From positions 1 to 11,238 of the forward strand of contig CAJUSM010000074.1 of assembly GCA_910588935.1 (NCBI GenBank): a stretch of 11,238 bases of DNA, read 5' to 3'. A model generated the notes under the pieces. That model saw nothing but the letters and a program-made list of their open reading frames with translations. It was not told the DNA's origin and did not search any database. Positions 1 to 6,375 of the stretch are shown here, piece after piece. The position numbers and the translations under genes are program-made. The DNA comes from an uncultured Oscillospiraceae bacterium. GTDB taxonomy: Bacteria; Bacillota; Clostridia; Oscillospirales; Acutalibacteraceae. Position 1 is the stretch's first letter, and each line of letters opens with the position of its first letter.

Positions 1-23
1 AATATCGTTAGGTTGCAGGATTG

Positions 24-51
24 TCGGGATTTCATCCCGAATTATTTTTTG
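24..51 (+). terminator. Rho-independent terminator of an upstream gene
   Basis: A perfect 7-bp stem, TCGGGAT (24-30) and ATCCCGA (34-40), with loop TTC, is followed by ATTATTTTTTG. This is the standard intrinsic-terminator layout. It probably ends transcription of a gene lying left of the window and so insulates the fab operon. No coding sequence is recognisable before it. Confidence 0.6.
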
Positions 52-60
52 TGATGGATG

Positions 61-103
61 GCCTGGGGCAAGGTCATGGGGCGCCGCCCCACACCCCGCA
101 GGC
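61..103. repeat. GC-rich nested inverted repeat, possible intergenic repeat element
   Basis: Inner arms TGGGGCG (77-83) and CGCCCCA (85-91) are complementary around one base. Outer arms GCCTGGGG (61-68) and CCCCGCAGGC (94-103) pair imperfectly around them. There is no T-run after it and no coding potential. The motif ATGGCC(T/A)GGGGC at its left edge recurs, inverted, in the fabD-fabG gap, so this may be one copy of a dispersed element. That is an inference from two loose copies. Confidence 0.35.
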
Positions 104-118
104 GAAACTTTTCTCATT

Positions 119-148
119 TTCTCACGGCATCTGAGAACTGCGTTTTTT
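119..148 (+). terminator. Weak second terminator-like hairpin
   Basis: TTCTCA (119-124) and TGAGAA (132-137) form a 6-bp stem with a 7-base loop. A run of six T begins five bases after the stem (143-148). The stem is short and the T-run is displaced, so this may be a backup terminator or chance. Confidence 0.2.
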
Positions 149-205
149 CTTCTCTTGCTTACCCTTTATCTCCTCGGTTGCACACTCCCACCTCGCGCCA
201 AGACA

Positions 206-234
206 TTGACAAATTAAGTAAAATCTATTAAAAT
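206..234 (+). promoter_or_regulatory. Sigma-A promoter of the fab operon
   Basis: The -35 box TTGACA (206-211) matches consensus exactly. After a 17-base spacer comes TAAAAT (229-234), 5 of 6 to TATAAT. Transcription should start near 241, giving a leader of about 50 bases before the fabH ATG at 291. A small inverted repeat, CTATT-aa-AATAG (225-236), lies over the -10 box and could be part of an operator. It does not match the FapR or FabT operator patterns I know, and no regulator gene is in the window. Confidence 0.75.
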
Positions 235-290
235 AGGCAGAGTATATTTTGTTGCCAACCGCCCCTAGGGCAGAGAGGAAGAATCGGCAA

Positions 291-1256
291 ATGAGCTTTG
301 TAATTCTTGGCACCGGCAGTTTCCTGCCAGAACGAATTGTAACCAACGAAGACCTTTCCCACATGGTTGAAACCTCTGACGAGTGGATCACCCAGCGGGT
401 GGGCGTAAAAGAGCGCCATGTCTGTACCACTGAGACCAACACCGATATGGCGGTGGAGGCCGCCCAGCGGGCGCTGAAGCAGGCCGGCGTAGAACCCGGC
501 CAGCTGGATCTGATCATTGGCACCAGCATTAGCGCGGACTCCATTTCGCCTGGCATGGCCAGCATGGTGCAGTGCCGGCTGGGTGCCGCCTGCCCGGCTT
601 TTGATATCAATGCCGCCTGCCCAGGCTTTATCTTCGGCCTGGAAATTGCCGCGGGTTTTTTTGCCCGAGGCACTGTAAAAAAGGCCTTGGTAGTCAGCAG
701 CGAGCGAATGAGCGGCCTGGTGGACTGGACAGACCGGGGGACCTGCTGCATTTTTGGCGACGGCGCCGGAGCGGCGGTTTTGGGTGAAGGCAGCGGATAT
801 TTGGCCAGCGAGCTCCACACCAAAGGCGGCGACGATGTAATCAACATTCCCACTGCCTGGAACAATTCCCCCTTCTACCAGGTGGAGCAGGTAAAAAGCT
901 TTGTTCACATGAAGGGCCAGGATACCTATAAATTCGCGGTTACCTCCATGGTTAGCGATATTCGTTCCGCCATAGAACAGGCTGGCATCACCGGGGAACA
1001 GGTCAAGGCCGTTATCCCCCACCAGGCCAATCTCCGCATTATCAACGAGGCCCGCCGCCGCCTGCCAGAGATCCCTAAGGAGCGTTTTCTGGTAAACATC
1101 CACAAATATGGCAACACCTCTTCTGCCAGCGAACCCATTTTGTTAGATGAGGCGGCCCGTTCCGGTTTGCTGCAGCCCGGAGACTATGTGGTCCTTTCCG
1201 CCTTTGGCGGCGGCCTTTCCAGCGCGGCCTGTGTTCTCCGCTGGCAGCCTCAATAA
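291..1256 (+). CDS. fabH: Beta-ketoacyl-ACP synthase III (FabH)
   Basis: FabH starts fatty-acid chains by condensing an acyl-CoA primer with malonyl-ACP in the cytoplasm. The protein is 321 aa, normal for the family. The thiolase-fold catalytic triad is visible: Cys110 (in NAACPGF), His244 (IPHQANLRI) and Asn275 (HKYGNTSSAS). The GDGAGA motif (156-161) and a closing glycine-rich loop, SAFGGGLSSA (303-312), are also present. The ATG at 291 is chosen because GAGGAA (275-280) sits ten bases before it. An in-frame TTG at 249 lacks a ribosome site and would begin about eight bases from the predicted transcript start. It is the first gene of the operon, directly behind the promoter at 206-234. One small oddity is Pro right after the catalytic Cys, where Ser is commoner. 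Primer preference (straight or branched) cannot be read from the sequence. Confidence 0.96.
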   Translation: MSFVILGTGSFLPERIVTNEDLSHMVETSDEWITQRVGVKERHVCTTETNTDMAVEAAQRALKQAGVEPGQLDLIIGTSISADSISPGMASMVQCRLGAACPAFDINAACPGFIFGLEIAAGFFARGTVKKALVVSSERMSGLVDWTDRGTCCIFGDGAGAAVLGEGSGYLASELHTKGGDDVINIPTAWNNSPFYQVEQVKSFVHMKGQDTYKFAVTSMVSDIRSAIEQAGITGEQVKAVIPHQANLRIINEARRRLPEIPKERFLVNIHKYGNTSSASEPILLDEAARSGLLQPGDYVVLSAFGGGLSSAACVLRWQPQ

Positions 1257-1295
1257 GGCCTGGGGTGAAATCTCCCCCTCCCCCTTTGCCCTTGC

Positions 1296-1316
1296 CACAG
1301 GCGTATAATGCCTGTG
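1296..1316 (+). promoter_or_regulatory. Hairpin with TATAAT in its loop, fabH-fabK gap
   Basis: CACAGGC (1296-1302) and GCCTGTG (1310-1316) are a perfect 7-bp inverted repeat around the loop GTATAAT. No T-run follows, so it is not an ordinary terminator. The loop holds a perfect -10 hexamer (1304-1309), but no -35 box lies 16-18 bases upstream and there is no extended -10 TG. It may be an mRNA processing or stability hairpin, or an operator over a weak internal promoter. Which of these is unknown. Confidence 0.45.
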
Positions 1317-1364
1317 AAGACAAAAATTCCCAAACTTCCCATCCCCTGAAAGGAGCAAATCATC

Positions 1365-2309
1365 ATGATTAAAACCCCTTTATGCCAGCTTTTGGGCATA
1401 GAGTATCCCATATTCCAGGGCGGCATGGCCTGGATCTCTGACGGCAAGCTGGCAGCGGCTGTCTCCAACGCGGGAGGCCTGGGCATCATCTCTGCCATGA
1501 ACGCTGACGCCGCCTACCTGAAAAAGCAGATTGATTTGGCCCGCTCTCTCACAGACAAGCCCTTTGGGGTAAACATTATGCTCATGTCTCCCTTTGCCCA
1601 AGAGGTAGCGGAAACCGCCGCCCAAGAGCATGTGGCCGTGGTAACCACCGGCGCGGGGAATCCTGCCAAATTCATGCCCATGTGGCTGGAGGCCGGGGTA
1701 AAGGTGATCCCTGTAGTGGCCTCGGTGGGAATGGCCAAGCTGGTGACCAAGGCCGGGGCCTGCGCGGTAATCGCCGAGGGCGGGGAATCTGGCGGGCATG
1801 TGGGGGAGCTGACCACCATGGTGCTGGTACCCCAGGTTTGCGACGCCACTAACCTGCCTGTACTGGCCGCCGGCGGGATTGGCGACGGCCGGGGGATTGC
1901 CGCAGCTTTCATGCTGGGGGCGGCAGGCGTCCAGGTGGGTACCAGGTTTTTGGTGGCAGAGGAGTGCGGTGTCCATCCAAACTATAAGAAAAAGGTGCTT
2001 AAGGCCAATGATATTGCCACAATGACCACCGGCAAGCGCCTGGGGCACCCAGTGCGCCAGATTAAAAATCAGTTTGCCAAGGATTTTCTGAAGGCCGAGT
2101 ACAGCCAGATCAGCGATGAGGAGCTGGAGGCCATGGGCCGGGGAGCCCTGTACCGGGCTGCTGTGGAGGGCGATGAGAAAACCGGAGACTTTTTGGCCGG
2201 GCAGATTGCAGGCATGGTAAACAAAGAACAGCCCGCCGCCCAGATCATTGAGGAGATGTTCTCTGAGGCAGAGGGGATTCTGGCCTCCGCCGGGAAATGG
2301 CTGGCTTGA
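1365..2309 (+). CDS. fabK: Enoyl-ACP reductase II, FMN-dependent (FabK)
   Basis: FabK reduces trans-2-enoyl-ACP to acyl-ACP using FMN and NAD(P)H, the last step of each elongation round. It is a TIM-barrel flavoprotein of the nitronate monooxygenase/2-nitropropane dioxygenase superfamily, unrelated to FabI. At 314 aa the length is usual. Visible marks are PIFQGGMAWISDG near the N-terminus (15-27), the conserved His145 in ESGGHVGELTT, the phosphate/FMN-binding stretch AAGGIGDGRGIAAA (168-181) with GVQVGTRFL (188-196), and the FabK-type C-terminal segment GDFLAGQIAGMV (274-285). The start is set by AAAGGAG (1349-1355), nine bases before the ATG. The 108-base gap from fabH contains no acpP. FabK is the only enoyl reductase in the window; FabK enzymes are known to be naturally insensitive to triclosan. 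Confidence 0.95.
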   Translation: MIKTPLCQLLGIEYPIFQGGMAWISDGKLAAAVSNAGGLGIISAMNADAAYLKKQIDLARSLTDKPFGVNIMLMSPFAQEVAETAAQEHVAVVTTGAGNPAKFMPMWLEAGVKVIPVVASVGMAKLVTKAGACAVIAEGGESGGHVGELTTMVLVPQVCDATNLPVLAAGGIGDGRGIAAAFMLGAAGVQVGTRFLVAEECGVHPNYKKKVLKANDIATMTTGKRLGHPVRQIKNQFAKDFLKAEYSQISDEELEAMGRGALYRAAVEGDEKTGDFLAGQIAGMVNKEQPAAQIIEEMFSEAEGILASAGKWLA

Positions 2310-2360
2310 GGCAGGATGAGGAAAAGCATGATGGCGAGAGAATGAGGAGGAGGCCTTGTT

Positions 2361-2651
2361 GTGAGCTTTGCTGTGGAAGGGATTTTAGGCTTGGTTATCA
2401 CGTTAATCGTCTTTGCCATTTCCCTGGGAATCTACTATTTCATTATAAAAACCGCTGTGGCCGCGGGGATCCGGGACTCTATGTGGAACCTGGAAATCAG
2501 CATCCGCAACGCGGTAAAGGCCGGCGTGCTAGAAGCCACAAAGGAGCGGGAACAAATGAACCAGGTACAAATACAGAACGCGGTAAAATTGGGCGTGCAG
2601 GAAGCCCTGCAAGAAATTGAAAACAATAAGGCAGGTGGAAACAATGGGTAA
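2361..2651 (+). CDS. Small membrane protein with triple helical repeat, unknown function
   Basis: I do not recognise this 96-aa protein. A GTG start at 2361 is supported by a strong AGGAGGAGG ribosome site (2344-2352). Residues 7-29 form one hydrophobic membrane span, followed by Lys30 and more basic residues, which suggests the C-terminus lies in the cytoplasm. The tail carries three related segments of pattern I-x-x-A-V-x-x-G-(I/V)-x-(D/E)-(A/S), starting at residues 29, 48 and 71. The last two, IRNAVKAGVLEATKE and IQNAVKLGVQEALQE, share 10 of 15 residues and 30 of 45 bases. The tail looks helical and amphipathic and ends in a Gly/Asn-rich tip. The gene overlaps the fabD start by 8 bases, so the two are probably translationally coupled. 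By context it could tether or scaffold FASII enzymes at the membrane, but that is inference. Confidence 0.8.
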   Translation: MSFAVEGILGLVITLIVFAISLGIYYFIIKTAVAAGIRDSMWNLEISIRNAVKAGVLEATKEREQMNQVQIQNAVKLGVQEALQEIENNKAGGNNG

Positions 2652-3564
2652 AATTGCTTTCGTGTTTTCCGGGCAAGGAGCCCAATACCCAGGTATGGGC
2701 CAGTCGCTTGCCCAGTGCAGCCCAGCTGCCGGCCAGGTGTTCCATATGGCAGACAGCATTCGCCCCGGCACCTCCGGGCAGTGCTTTGCCGGGACCCAGG
2801 AGGAGCTTTCCCAGACCAAAAATACCCAGCCCTGCCTATATTGCGTGGATCTGGCCGCCGCTTTGGCCCTGGAGGAGCAGGGGATCCAGGCTGACTATGC
2901 CGCTGGATTTTCCTTGGGAGAGATAGCAGCCCTTGCCTTTGCCGGGCTCTTCCATTCTGAAACCGGCTTCCGGTTTGTATGCAAGCGGGGAGAAGCCATG
3001 GATGCCGCCGCCCAGGCCAACCCTGGCGGCATGGCGGCAATCCTCAAGCTGACCAATAAGCAGGTGGAAGACCTGTGTGGAGAGTTCACCCAGGTCTTCC
3101 CCGTGAACTATAATTGCCCTGGCCAGCTGGTAGTTGCCGGCGAAAAAGACCAGCTTAGCGCTTTTCAGGCTAAGGTAAAAGAGGCGGGAGGCCGGGCGGC
3201 TCCCCTAGCGGTAAGCGGCGGATTCCACTCTCCCTTTATGGAGAGCGCCGCCCAAGAGCTGGAAAGGGTTTTAGGGGCAATAGAGCTCTCCGAGCCCCGG
3301 CTGCCGGTGTACGCCAACTTTCATGCCAAGCCCTATACAGCCGCCTTGGGGAAAGAGCTGCTGGCCCGCCAGGTAAAGAGCCCTGTGCGCTGGCAGGAAA
3401 CCGTAGAAGCCCTGGCAGCGGAAGGGGTAGATACCTTTTTGGAGTGCGGGCCTGGAAAAACCCTGTGCGGCCTAATTAAAAAGACAGTGAAAACCGCCAA
3501 AGTGTTCCAGGTGCAGGATGAAGAGACCCTAAAGGCCGCGGTAGAGGCATGTAAAAGCGCGTAA
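2644..3564 (+). CDS. fabD: Malonyl-CoA:ACP transacylase (FabD)
   Basis: FabD transfers malonyl from CoA to acyl carrier protein, supplying the extender unit. The protein is 306 aa, close to E. coli FabD (309). It shows the N-terminal FSGQGAQYPGMG (8-19), nucleophile Ser90 in GFSLGE, malonate-binding Arg115 (CKRGEAM), catalytic His195 (GGFHSPF) and the C-terminal ECGPGKTLCGLIKK (267-280). Position 89 is Phe where many homologues have His; this position varies in Firmicutes. The ATG at 2644 is preferred, with AGGTGG (2633-2638) just upstream. A TTG further up (2617) is in frame but starts before the conserved domain and has no ribosome site. The start lies inside the end of the preceding small membrane-protein gene. 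A 273-base gap follows. Confidence 0.95.
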   Translation: MGKIAFVFSGQGAQYPGMGQSLAQCSPAAGQVFHMADSIRPGTSGQCFAGTQEELSQTKNTQPCLYCVDLAAALALEEQGIQADYAAGFSLGEIAALAFAGLFHSETGFRFVCKRGEAMDAAAQANPGGMAAILKLTNKQVEDLCGEFTQVFPVNYNCPGQLVVAGEKDQLSAFQAKVKEAGGRAAPLAVSGGFHSPFMESAAQELERVLGAIELSEPRLPVYANFHAKPYTAALGKELLARQVKSPVRWQETVEALAAEGVDTFLECGPGKTLCGLIKKTVKTAKVFQVQDEETLKAAVEACKSA

Positions 3565-3586
3565 TCGTTAGACAGAGAGGGGAAAG

Positions 3587-3637
3587 ATGAGATACGGGAG
3601 TGGGAACCACATAAAAAAGGTAGCAGTAGGTCCCTAG
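3587..3637 (+). CDS. Possible 16-residue leader peptide before fabG
   Basis: An ATG at 3587 follows a purine-rich ribosome-site-like stretch (AGAGAGGGG, 3574-3582) and opens a 16-codon frame ending at TAG (3635-3637), encoding MRYGSGNHIKKVAVGP. It stands 22 bases after the fabD stop and about 200 bases before fabG. The composition shows no run of one amino acid of the kind used in attenuation. It may be chance, a relic, or a small leader ORF. Confidence 0.2.
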   Translation: MRYGSGNHIKKVAVGP

Positions 3638-3691
3638 AAAAATTTCGACAGCTTTTTTAAAGGCCGCGGAGATTAAATCTCAAGGTCTTAA

Positions 3692-3757
3692 GCCTGCCCC
3701 AAGCCCATGGGGCCAAAAGAAAATTGGGGTTGAAACCCTGAAAGCCCCTGGCCATCT
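3692..3757. repeat. GC-rich hairpin region in the fabD-fabG gap
   Basis: The gap 3565-3837 has no gene apart from a doubtful 16-codon frame. It contains GAGATT-a-AATCTC (3669-3681), then the hairpin GCCCCA (3696-3701) / TGGGGC (3708-3713), then GGGTT-ga-AACCC (3727-3738). Read on the minus strand it starts with GATGGCCAGGGGC, resembling GATGGCCTGGGGC at 57-69. On the plus strand CAAGCCCATGGGGC resembles CAAGGTCATGGGGC near 69-82 (12 of 14). This could be a second copy of an intergenic palindromic element. I see no good promoter or T-tailed terminator here. Confidence 0.35.
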
Positions 3758-3837
3758 ATATTCTCCATAGCCCCTCTTTGCCCACAGCCCCACGATAAGC
3801 TCTGATAAAGAACCGGAAATTTGAGAGGAGAATCTTT

Positions 3838-4575
3838 ATGAAACTGGACGGCAAAATCGCATTGGTCACCGGCGGCTCGCAGGGCCTGGGCCGGGCAATC
3901 GCTTTGAAACTGGCGGAAAACGGCGCGGACATCGCTATTGTCTATGTGGGGCCCGAGGAGCCTGCCAACACTACCCGCGACGAGATTGCCGCAATGGGCC
4001 GCCGGGTAAAAGCCTATGTGTGCGATGTGCGGGACGAAGAAGCGGTAAACGCCACGGTTCAGGCAGTGACAAAGGACCTGGGCAAGGTGGATATTTTGGT
4101 AAATAATGCCGGCGTTACCCGGGACGGCCTGATGGTTAGCATGAAGGACGCGGACTACAATATGGTGCTGGATATCAACCTGAAGGGCGCTTTCCATATG
4201 ATCCGCGCCTGCTATCGGGACTTTATGCGCAGGCGCTCTGGCAAAATTATTAATATCAGCTCTATTGCCGGCTTGGTGGGCAACACCGGCCAGGTGAACT
4301 ACGCGGCCTCTAAGGCAGGGCTTATTGGCATGTCTAAGTCTGTGGCCAAGGAGCTGGGCAGCCGGGGGGTTTGCTGCAACTGCATTGCCCCAGGCTTTAT
4401 TGAGACAGAGATGACCAAGGACATTAAAGAAGATAACCCCCTGCTGCTTCAGGTACCCATGAAGCGCATGGGCTCTCCGGAGGACGTGGCCAACGCCGCC
4501 TTATTCTTGGCCTCGCCTGAGTCTGACTATATTACCGGCGAAACCCTGCGGGTAGACGGCGGCCTGGCCACCTAA
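3838..4575 (+). CDS. fabG: 3-oxoacyl-ACP reductase (FabG)
   Basis: FabG is the NADPH-dependent short-chain dehydrogenase that reduces 3-oxoacyl-ACP to (R)-3-hydroxyacyl-ACP, the first reduction of each cycle. The length of 245 aa matches the family. The Rossmann motif TGGSQGLG (11-18), the NNAG motif (89-92) and the catalytic tetrad Asn114, Ser142, Tyr155 and Lys159 (in NYAASKAG) are all present, as is the C-terminal GETLRVDGG (234-242). The ATG at 3838 has GAGAGGAG (3823-3830) seven bases upstream. Because of the long gap after fabD, this gene may open a second transcript or be read through from fabH; no clear promoter decides between them. The position between fabD and fabF makes a FASII role far more likely than another SDR function. 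Confidence 0.95.
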   Translation: MKLDGKIALVTGGSQGLGRAIALKLAENGADIAIVYVGPEEPANTTRDEIAAMGRRVKAYVCDVRDEEAVNATVQAVTKDLGKVDILVNNAGVTRDGLMVSMKDADYNMVLDINLKGAFHMIRACYRDFMRRRSGKIINISSIAGLVGNTGQVNYAASKAGLIGMSKSVAKELGSRGVCCNCIAPGFIETEMTKDIKEDNPLLLQVPMKRMGSPEDVANAALFLASPESDYITGETLRVDGGLAT

Positions 4576-4619
4576 GGCCAGCATAGAGCAGGACCGGAAT
4601 TCGAAAGCAAGATGCACCC

Positions 4620-4638
4620 GGCAGGGAACTGCCCTGCC
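4620..4638 (+). promoter_or_regulatory. Hairpin just upstream of the fabF ribosome site
   Basis: GGCAGGG (4620-4626) and CCCTGCC (4632-4638) form a perfect 7-bp GC-rich stem with loop AACTG. It ends eight bases before the AAAGGA ribosome site of fabF. No T-run follows, so it is not a terminator. It could protect the downstream mRNA from 5' decay or influence fabF translation; neither is shown. Confidence 0.4.
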
Positions 4639-4661
4639 TTGGGGAGAAAGGATGATCTTAG

Positions 4662-5894
4662 TTGAACCGGGTTGTAATTACCGGCATGGGCGCGGTTACG
4701 CCCATTGGCAACAATGTGGAAAGCTATTGGAAGGGCCTTGTTTCTGGCACATGTGGTATTGGGCCTATTACCAAATTTGATACTGAGGATTACAAGGTAA
4801 AGGTGGCGGCGGAGGTAAAAGATTTTGACCCCTCTCAGTATATGGATAAGGCTGAGCTGCGCAAATTTGACGCCTTTTGCCAGTATGCTTTGGCTGCCGC
4901 GGGCCAGGCCATGGAGTCCAGCAAGGTACTGGGCACCTTGCCCCCAGAGGAGATTGGCACCTATTTTGGCTCTGGCATTGGGGGCATTGGCACCTTTGAA
5001 GAGCAGCAGAAGCTCCTGCTGGAAAAGGGACCCCGCCGGGTATCTCCCTTTTTTATTCCAGCCCTAATCATCAATATGGCCGGCGGATTGATTGCCATTA
5101 AGTACAATCTTCAGGGTACAGCCGTCTCCTCTGTTACCGCCTGTGCCACAGGCAACAACGCCATTGGCGAGGCATACCGGGCCGTTAAGCATGGCTACCT
5201 TACCGCCGCGTTGGCGGGAGGCTCTGAGGCCGCTATTGTCCCCTTGGGTCTGGCGGGCTTTTCCAACATGAAGGCTCTCTCTACTACCGAGGATCCGGCC
5301 AGCGCCTGCGTGCCCTTTGACGCCAGGCGGAACGGCTTTGTAATGGGCGAGGGGGCAGGCGCCCTGCTGCTGGAAGAATACGAACACGCAAAAGCCCGGG
5401 GCGCGGAGATTTACGGAGAAATCTGCGGCTATGGCGCTACCTGCGACGCCCACCATATTACCGCCCCCGATCCAGATGGCAAGGGCGGGGCAAGGGCCCT
5501 TTCTCTGGCCTATCAGGAGGCCGGCGGTTGTGAGGACCCAGGAAAACTGTACATCAACGCCCATGGTACCAGCACTCCTTTAAACGACGCCTGCGAGACC
5601 AAGGCCATTAAGCTAGCCCTTGGGGAAGAGGCGGCCCGGGCCTGTATGGTTAGCTCTACCAAGTCTATGACCGGCCATATGCTGGGGGCTGCCGGGGCGG
5701 TGGAAGCCATTGCCTGCGTTATGGCCCTTAGGGAGGGCCTTGCGCCCCCCACCATCGGCTACGCCCAGCCTGACCCAGACTGCGACCTAGACTATGTGCC
5801 CAATACGGCCCGCAAGGCAGATATCCGCCTTGCCCTGTCGGCCTCTCTGGGCTTTGGCGGCCACAATGCTTACCTGGCTTTTCGCAAGGTGTAG
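4662..5894 (+). CDS. fabF: Beta-ketoacyl-ACP synthase II (FabF)
   Basis: FabF is the elongating condensing enzyme, joining malonyl-ACP to the growing acyl-ACP. At 410 aa it has the usual size. The Cys-His-His triad is Cys161 (VTACATGNNAIG), His301 (NAHGTSTPLND) and His339 (TGHMLGAAG), with the conserved Lys334. The gating loop GFGGHN (397-402) includes Phe398. Translation probably starts at TTG 4662, since MNRVVITGMGAVTPIG is the family N-terminus. The ribosome site AAAGGA (4647-4652) is nine bases upstream, and the ATG at 4652 is out of frame. It is the only elongating synthase in the window, so it presumably handles all chain lengths in this module. The 86-base gap from fabG carries a hairpin. 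Confidence 0.96.
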   Translation: MNRVVITGMGAVTPIGNNVESYWKGLVSGTCGIGPITKFDTEDYKVKVAAEVKDFDPSQYMDKAELRKFDAFCQYALAAAGQAMESSKVLGTLPPEEIGTYFGSGIGGIGTFEEQQKLLLEKGPRRVSPFFIPALIINMAGGLIAIKYNLQGTAVSSVTACATGNNAIGEAYRAVKHGYLTAALAGGSEAAIVPLGLAGFSNMKALSTTEDPASACVPFDARRNGFVMGEGAGALLLEEYEHAKARGAEIYGEICGYGATCDAHHITAPDPDGKGGARALSLAYQEAGGCEDPGKLYINAHGTSTPLNDACETKAIKLALGEEAARACMVSSTKSMTGHMLGAAGAVEAIACVMALREGLAPPTIGYAQPDPDCDLDYVPNTARKADIRLALSASLGFGGHNAYLAFRKV

Positions 5895-5926
5895 CATCTT
5901 TATTCCAATGGAGAGGAATCTGCAAA

Positions 5927-6355
5927 ATGGATGTTAAGTCAATTGAAAATCTGGCCAAGCTGATGAAGGAAAACGGCCTGACCTCTCTGGAGCTCTCGCA
6001 GGAGGGGATTAGCCTAAAGCTGGAGCGCCAGGCAGGCGCAGCCGCCCCCGCGGCGGCCGCGGCGGTTGCTTCGCCCTTTGCCCCTGCGCCGGTAGAGCCC
6101 GAACCCCAGCCCAAAAAGGGCTCGCTGGTGCTTTCGCCCACAGTGGGGGTATTTTATGCCGCCCCCGCCCCAGAAAGCCCGCCCTTTGTAGAGGTGGGCC
6201 AGCGGGTAAACAAGGGAGATACCCTTTGTATTATTGAGGCCATGAAGCTGATGAACGAAATCCCCTCTGAGGTAGAGGGCACCATAGAGGAAGTCTGCGT
6301 GAGCAACGGCCAGGTGGTAGAGTACAACCAACCTCTTTTCCGTATTGCGCCGTAA
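5927..6355 (+). CDS. accB: Biotin carboxyl carrier protein of acetyl-CoA carboxylase (AccB/BCCP)
   Basis: AccB carries the biotin that shuttles carboxyl groups between biotin carboxylase and carboxyltransferase. The 142-aa protein has a short helical N-terminal part (about 1-35), a flexible Ala/Pro-rich linker (about 36-65) and a C-terminal biotinyl domain. The biotin site is Lys107 in EAMKLMNEI. A FYAAPAPESPPFVEVGQ stretch (76-92) corresponds to the protruding-thumb region of the bacterial type. The ATG at 5927 follows GAGAGGAA (5911-5918). Attachment of biotin needs a biotin ligase, which is not encoded here. The gene sits 32 bases after fabF and 20 before fabZ, so synthesis and elongation genes are interleaved. 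Confidence 0.95.
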   Translation: MDVKSIENLAKLMKENGLTSLELSQEGISLKLERQAGAAAPAAAAAVASPFAPAPVEPEPQPKKGSLVLSPTVGVFYAAPAPESPPFVEVGQRVNKGDTLCIIEAMKLMNEIPSEVEGTIEEVCVSNGQVVEYNQPLFRIAP

Positions 6356-6375
6356 CCGAACAGGAGGAAATCAAC

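Noticed and set aside
249..290. Upstream TTG start for fabH
   Set aside because: It lies about eight bases from the predicted transcript start and lacks a ribosome site. MSFVILGTGS from 291 is the normal FabH start.
600..640. Pro after the catalytic Cys of FabH as an inactivating change
   Set aside because: Cys, His and Asn of the triad are intact, and the residue after Cys is not catalytic; at most it affects substrate choice.
228..1103. Long minus-strand open frame (291 codons) across fabH
   Set aside because: It mirrors the GC-rich codon pattern of fabH, shows no recognisable domain, and the plus-strand frame has a complete FabH catalytic triad.
2297..2620. Plus-strand frame of 107 codons overlapping the end of fabK and the small membrane-protein gene
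   Set aside because: Its product is an Arg/Gly/Cys-rich low-quality sequence. The GTG frame at 2361 has a strong ribosome site, a clean membrane span and internal repeats.
2617..2643. Upstream TTG start for fabD
   Set aside because: No ribosome site precedes it, and the conserved FabD N-terminus begins at the ATG at 2644, which has AGGTGG upstream.
2905..2925. GFSLGE in place of GHSLGE in FabD as a broken active site
   Set aside because: The nucleophile Ser, Arg115 and His195 are all present, and the residue before Ser varies in Firmicutes (GLSLGE is known).
3645..3678. Promoter for fabG (TCGACA with TTAAAT)
   Set aside because: The spacing is 22 bases, far from 16-18, and the -10 matches only 4 of 6.
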